In this document: piece by piece, positions 6,721 through 6,790 of the stretch | Layout: each line of letters starts with the position of its first letter | How positions within the stretch are numbered: the stretch's first letter is position 1 | NCBI GenBank assembly: GCA_902783905.1 | Contig: CACZSP010000309.1 | Span: forward strand, 1-6,790 | DNA length: 6,790 nt | Reading direction: 5' to 3' | Source of the DNA: an uncultured Ruminococcus sp. | Lineage (GTDB): Bacteria; Bacillota; Clostridia; Oscillospirales; CAG-272 | Notes under the pieces: generated by a model | Seen by the model: the letters and a program-made list of their open reading frames with translations, nothing else | The model's database searches: none | What the model was told of the DNA's origin: nothing | Position numbers and translations under genes: made by a program

Positions 6721-6790
6721 GCGCAGACCTCGTCGGCAAGGGCGGCGCAAAGACGCGCGTGCTCCTCGCTTACCGGAACGTCGAAATCAC
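6696..6790 (-). CDS. C-terminal end of an unidentified upstream gene (5' end outside window)
   Basis: The last 30 codons of an ORF entering from the window edge and ending in TGA at 6698-6696. Of the three minus-strand frames here, it is the only one that stays open up to the ATG of paralogue A; the other two meet stops (a TAA 19-21 bases into one, and a TGA at the edge plus a TAA near 6710 in the other). The visible peptide starts DFDVPVSEEHARLC, is acidic and helical in character, and ends in EYDKYRK. It shows no signal, membrane segment or diagnostic motif, so no family can be named. The four-base overlap says it is co-transcribed and probably translationally coupled with the three membrane proteins. 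Genes coding for large extracytoplasmic proteins of this type are often preceded by cytoplasmic or membrane partners, but that cannot be tested from 30 residues. Confidence 0.7.
   Translation of the reverse strand, partial: DFDVPVSEEHARLCAALADEVCAEYDKYRK

Noticed and set aside
6557..6739. Minus-strand 60-codon frame overlapping the start of paralogue A
   Set aside because: Arg-rich, out of frame with both the upstream gene's coupled end and paralogue A, which are better supported.

Overview
The window reads almost entirely on the minus strand and is filled by one gene family. Going downstream (from position 6790 towards 1) there is the last ~30 codons of an unidentified gene (6696-6790), then three successive large membrane-protein genes: 4474-6699 (741 aa, complete), 2164-4425 (753 aa, complete) and 1-2102 (700 codons present, C-terminus beyond the window edge). 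Gaps are an ATGA overlap, 47-48 bp and 61 bp, so this is most likely one operon. No promoter, rho-independent terminator, RNA gene, mobile element or CRISPR array was recognised, and no stretch over 300 bases lacks a gene.

The three proteins share one architecture, so they are tandem paralogues: a Sec signal peptide; an extracytoplasmic beta-rich domain; an alpha/beta domain resembling the class I glutamine-amidotransferase (flavodoxin-like) fold, with Thr where the nucleophilic Cys would be expected; a second extracytoplasmic stretch ending in an RDR(S/T)PSG motif; two closely spaced transmembrane helices joined by a very basic loop (RKKKREK, RKKRREK or KKRRREK); then a long C-terminal extracytoplasmic half with a conserved TG(R/K)DLSD motif and helical segments. 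The copies at 2164-4425 and 4474-6699 are clearly closest to each other; 1-2102 is the divergent member. I recognise no named family and assign no biochemical function. A surface or envelope complex built from three similar subunits is the most economical reading, but that is inference.

The organism is probably a moderately GC-rich bacterium. AGGA/GGGAG ribosome-binding sites, dense co-oriented genes and SPase I-type signal peptides without lipoboxes would fit an uncultivated clostridial-type Firmicute, but this is a low-confidence guess.

The most interesting points are the triplication itself, the degenerate amidotransferase-like domain, the invariant motifs flanking the membrane hairpin, two roughly aligned extracytoplasmic cysteines, a perfect GNRA-loop hairpin directly before the third gene's ribosome-binding site, and the fact that the first two paralogues are in the same reading frame separated by a single TAG and an open 16-codon linker.
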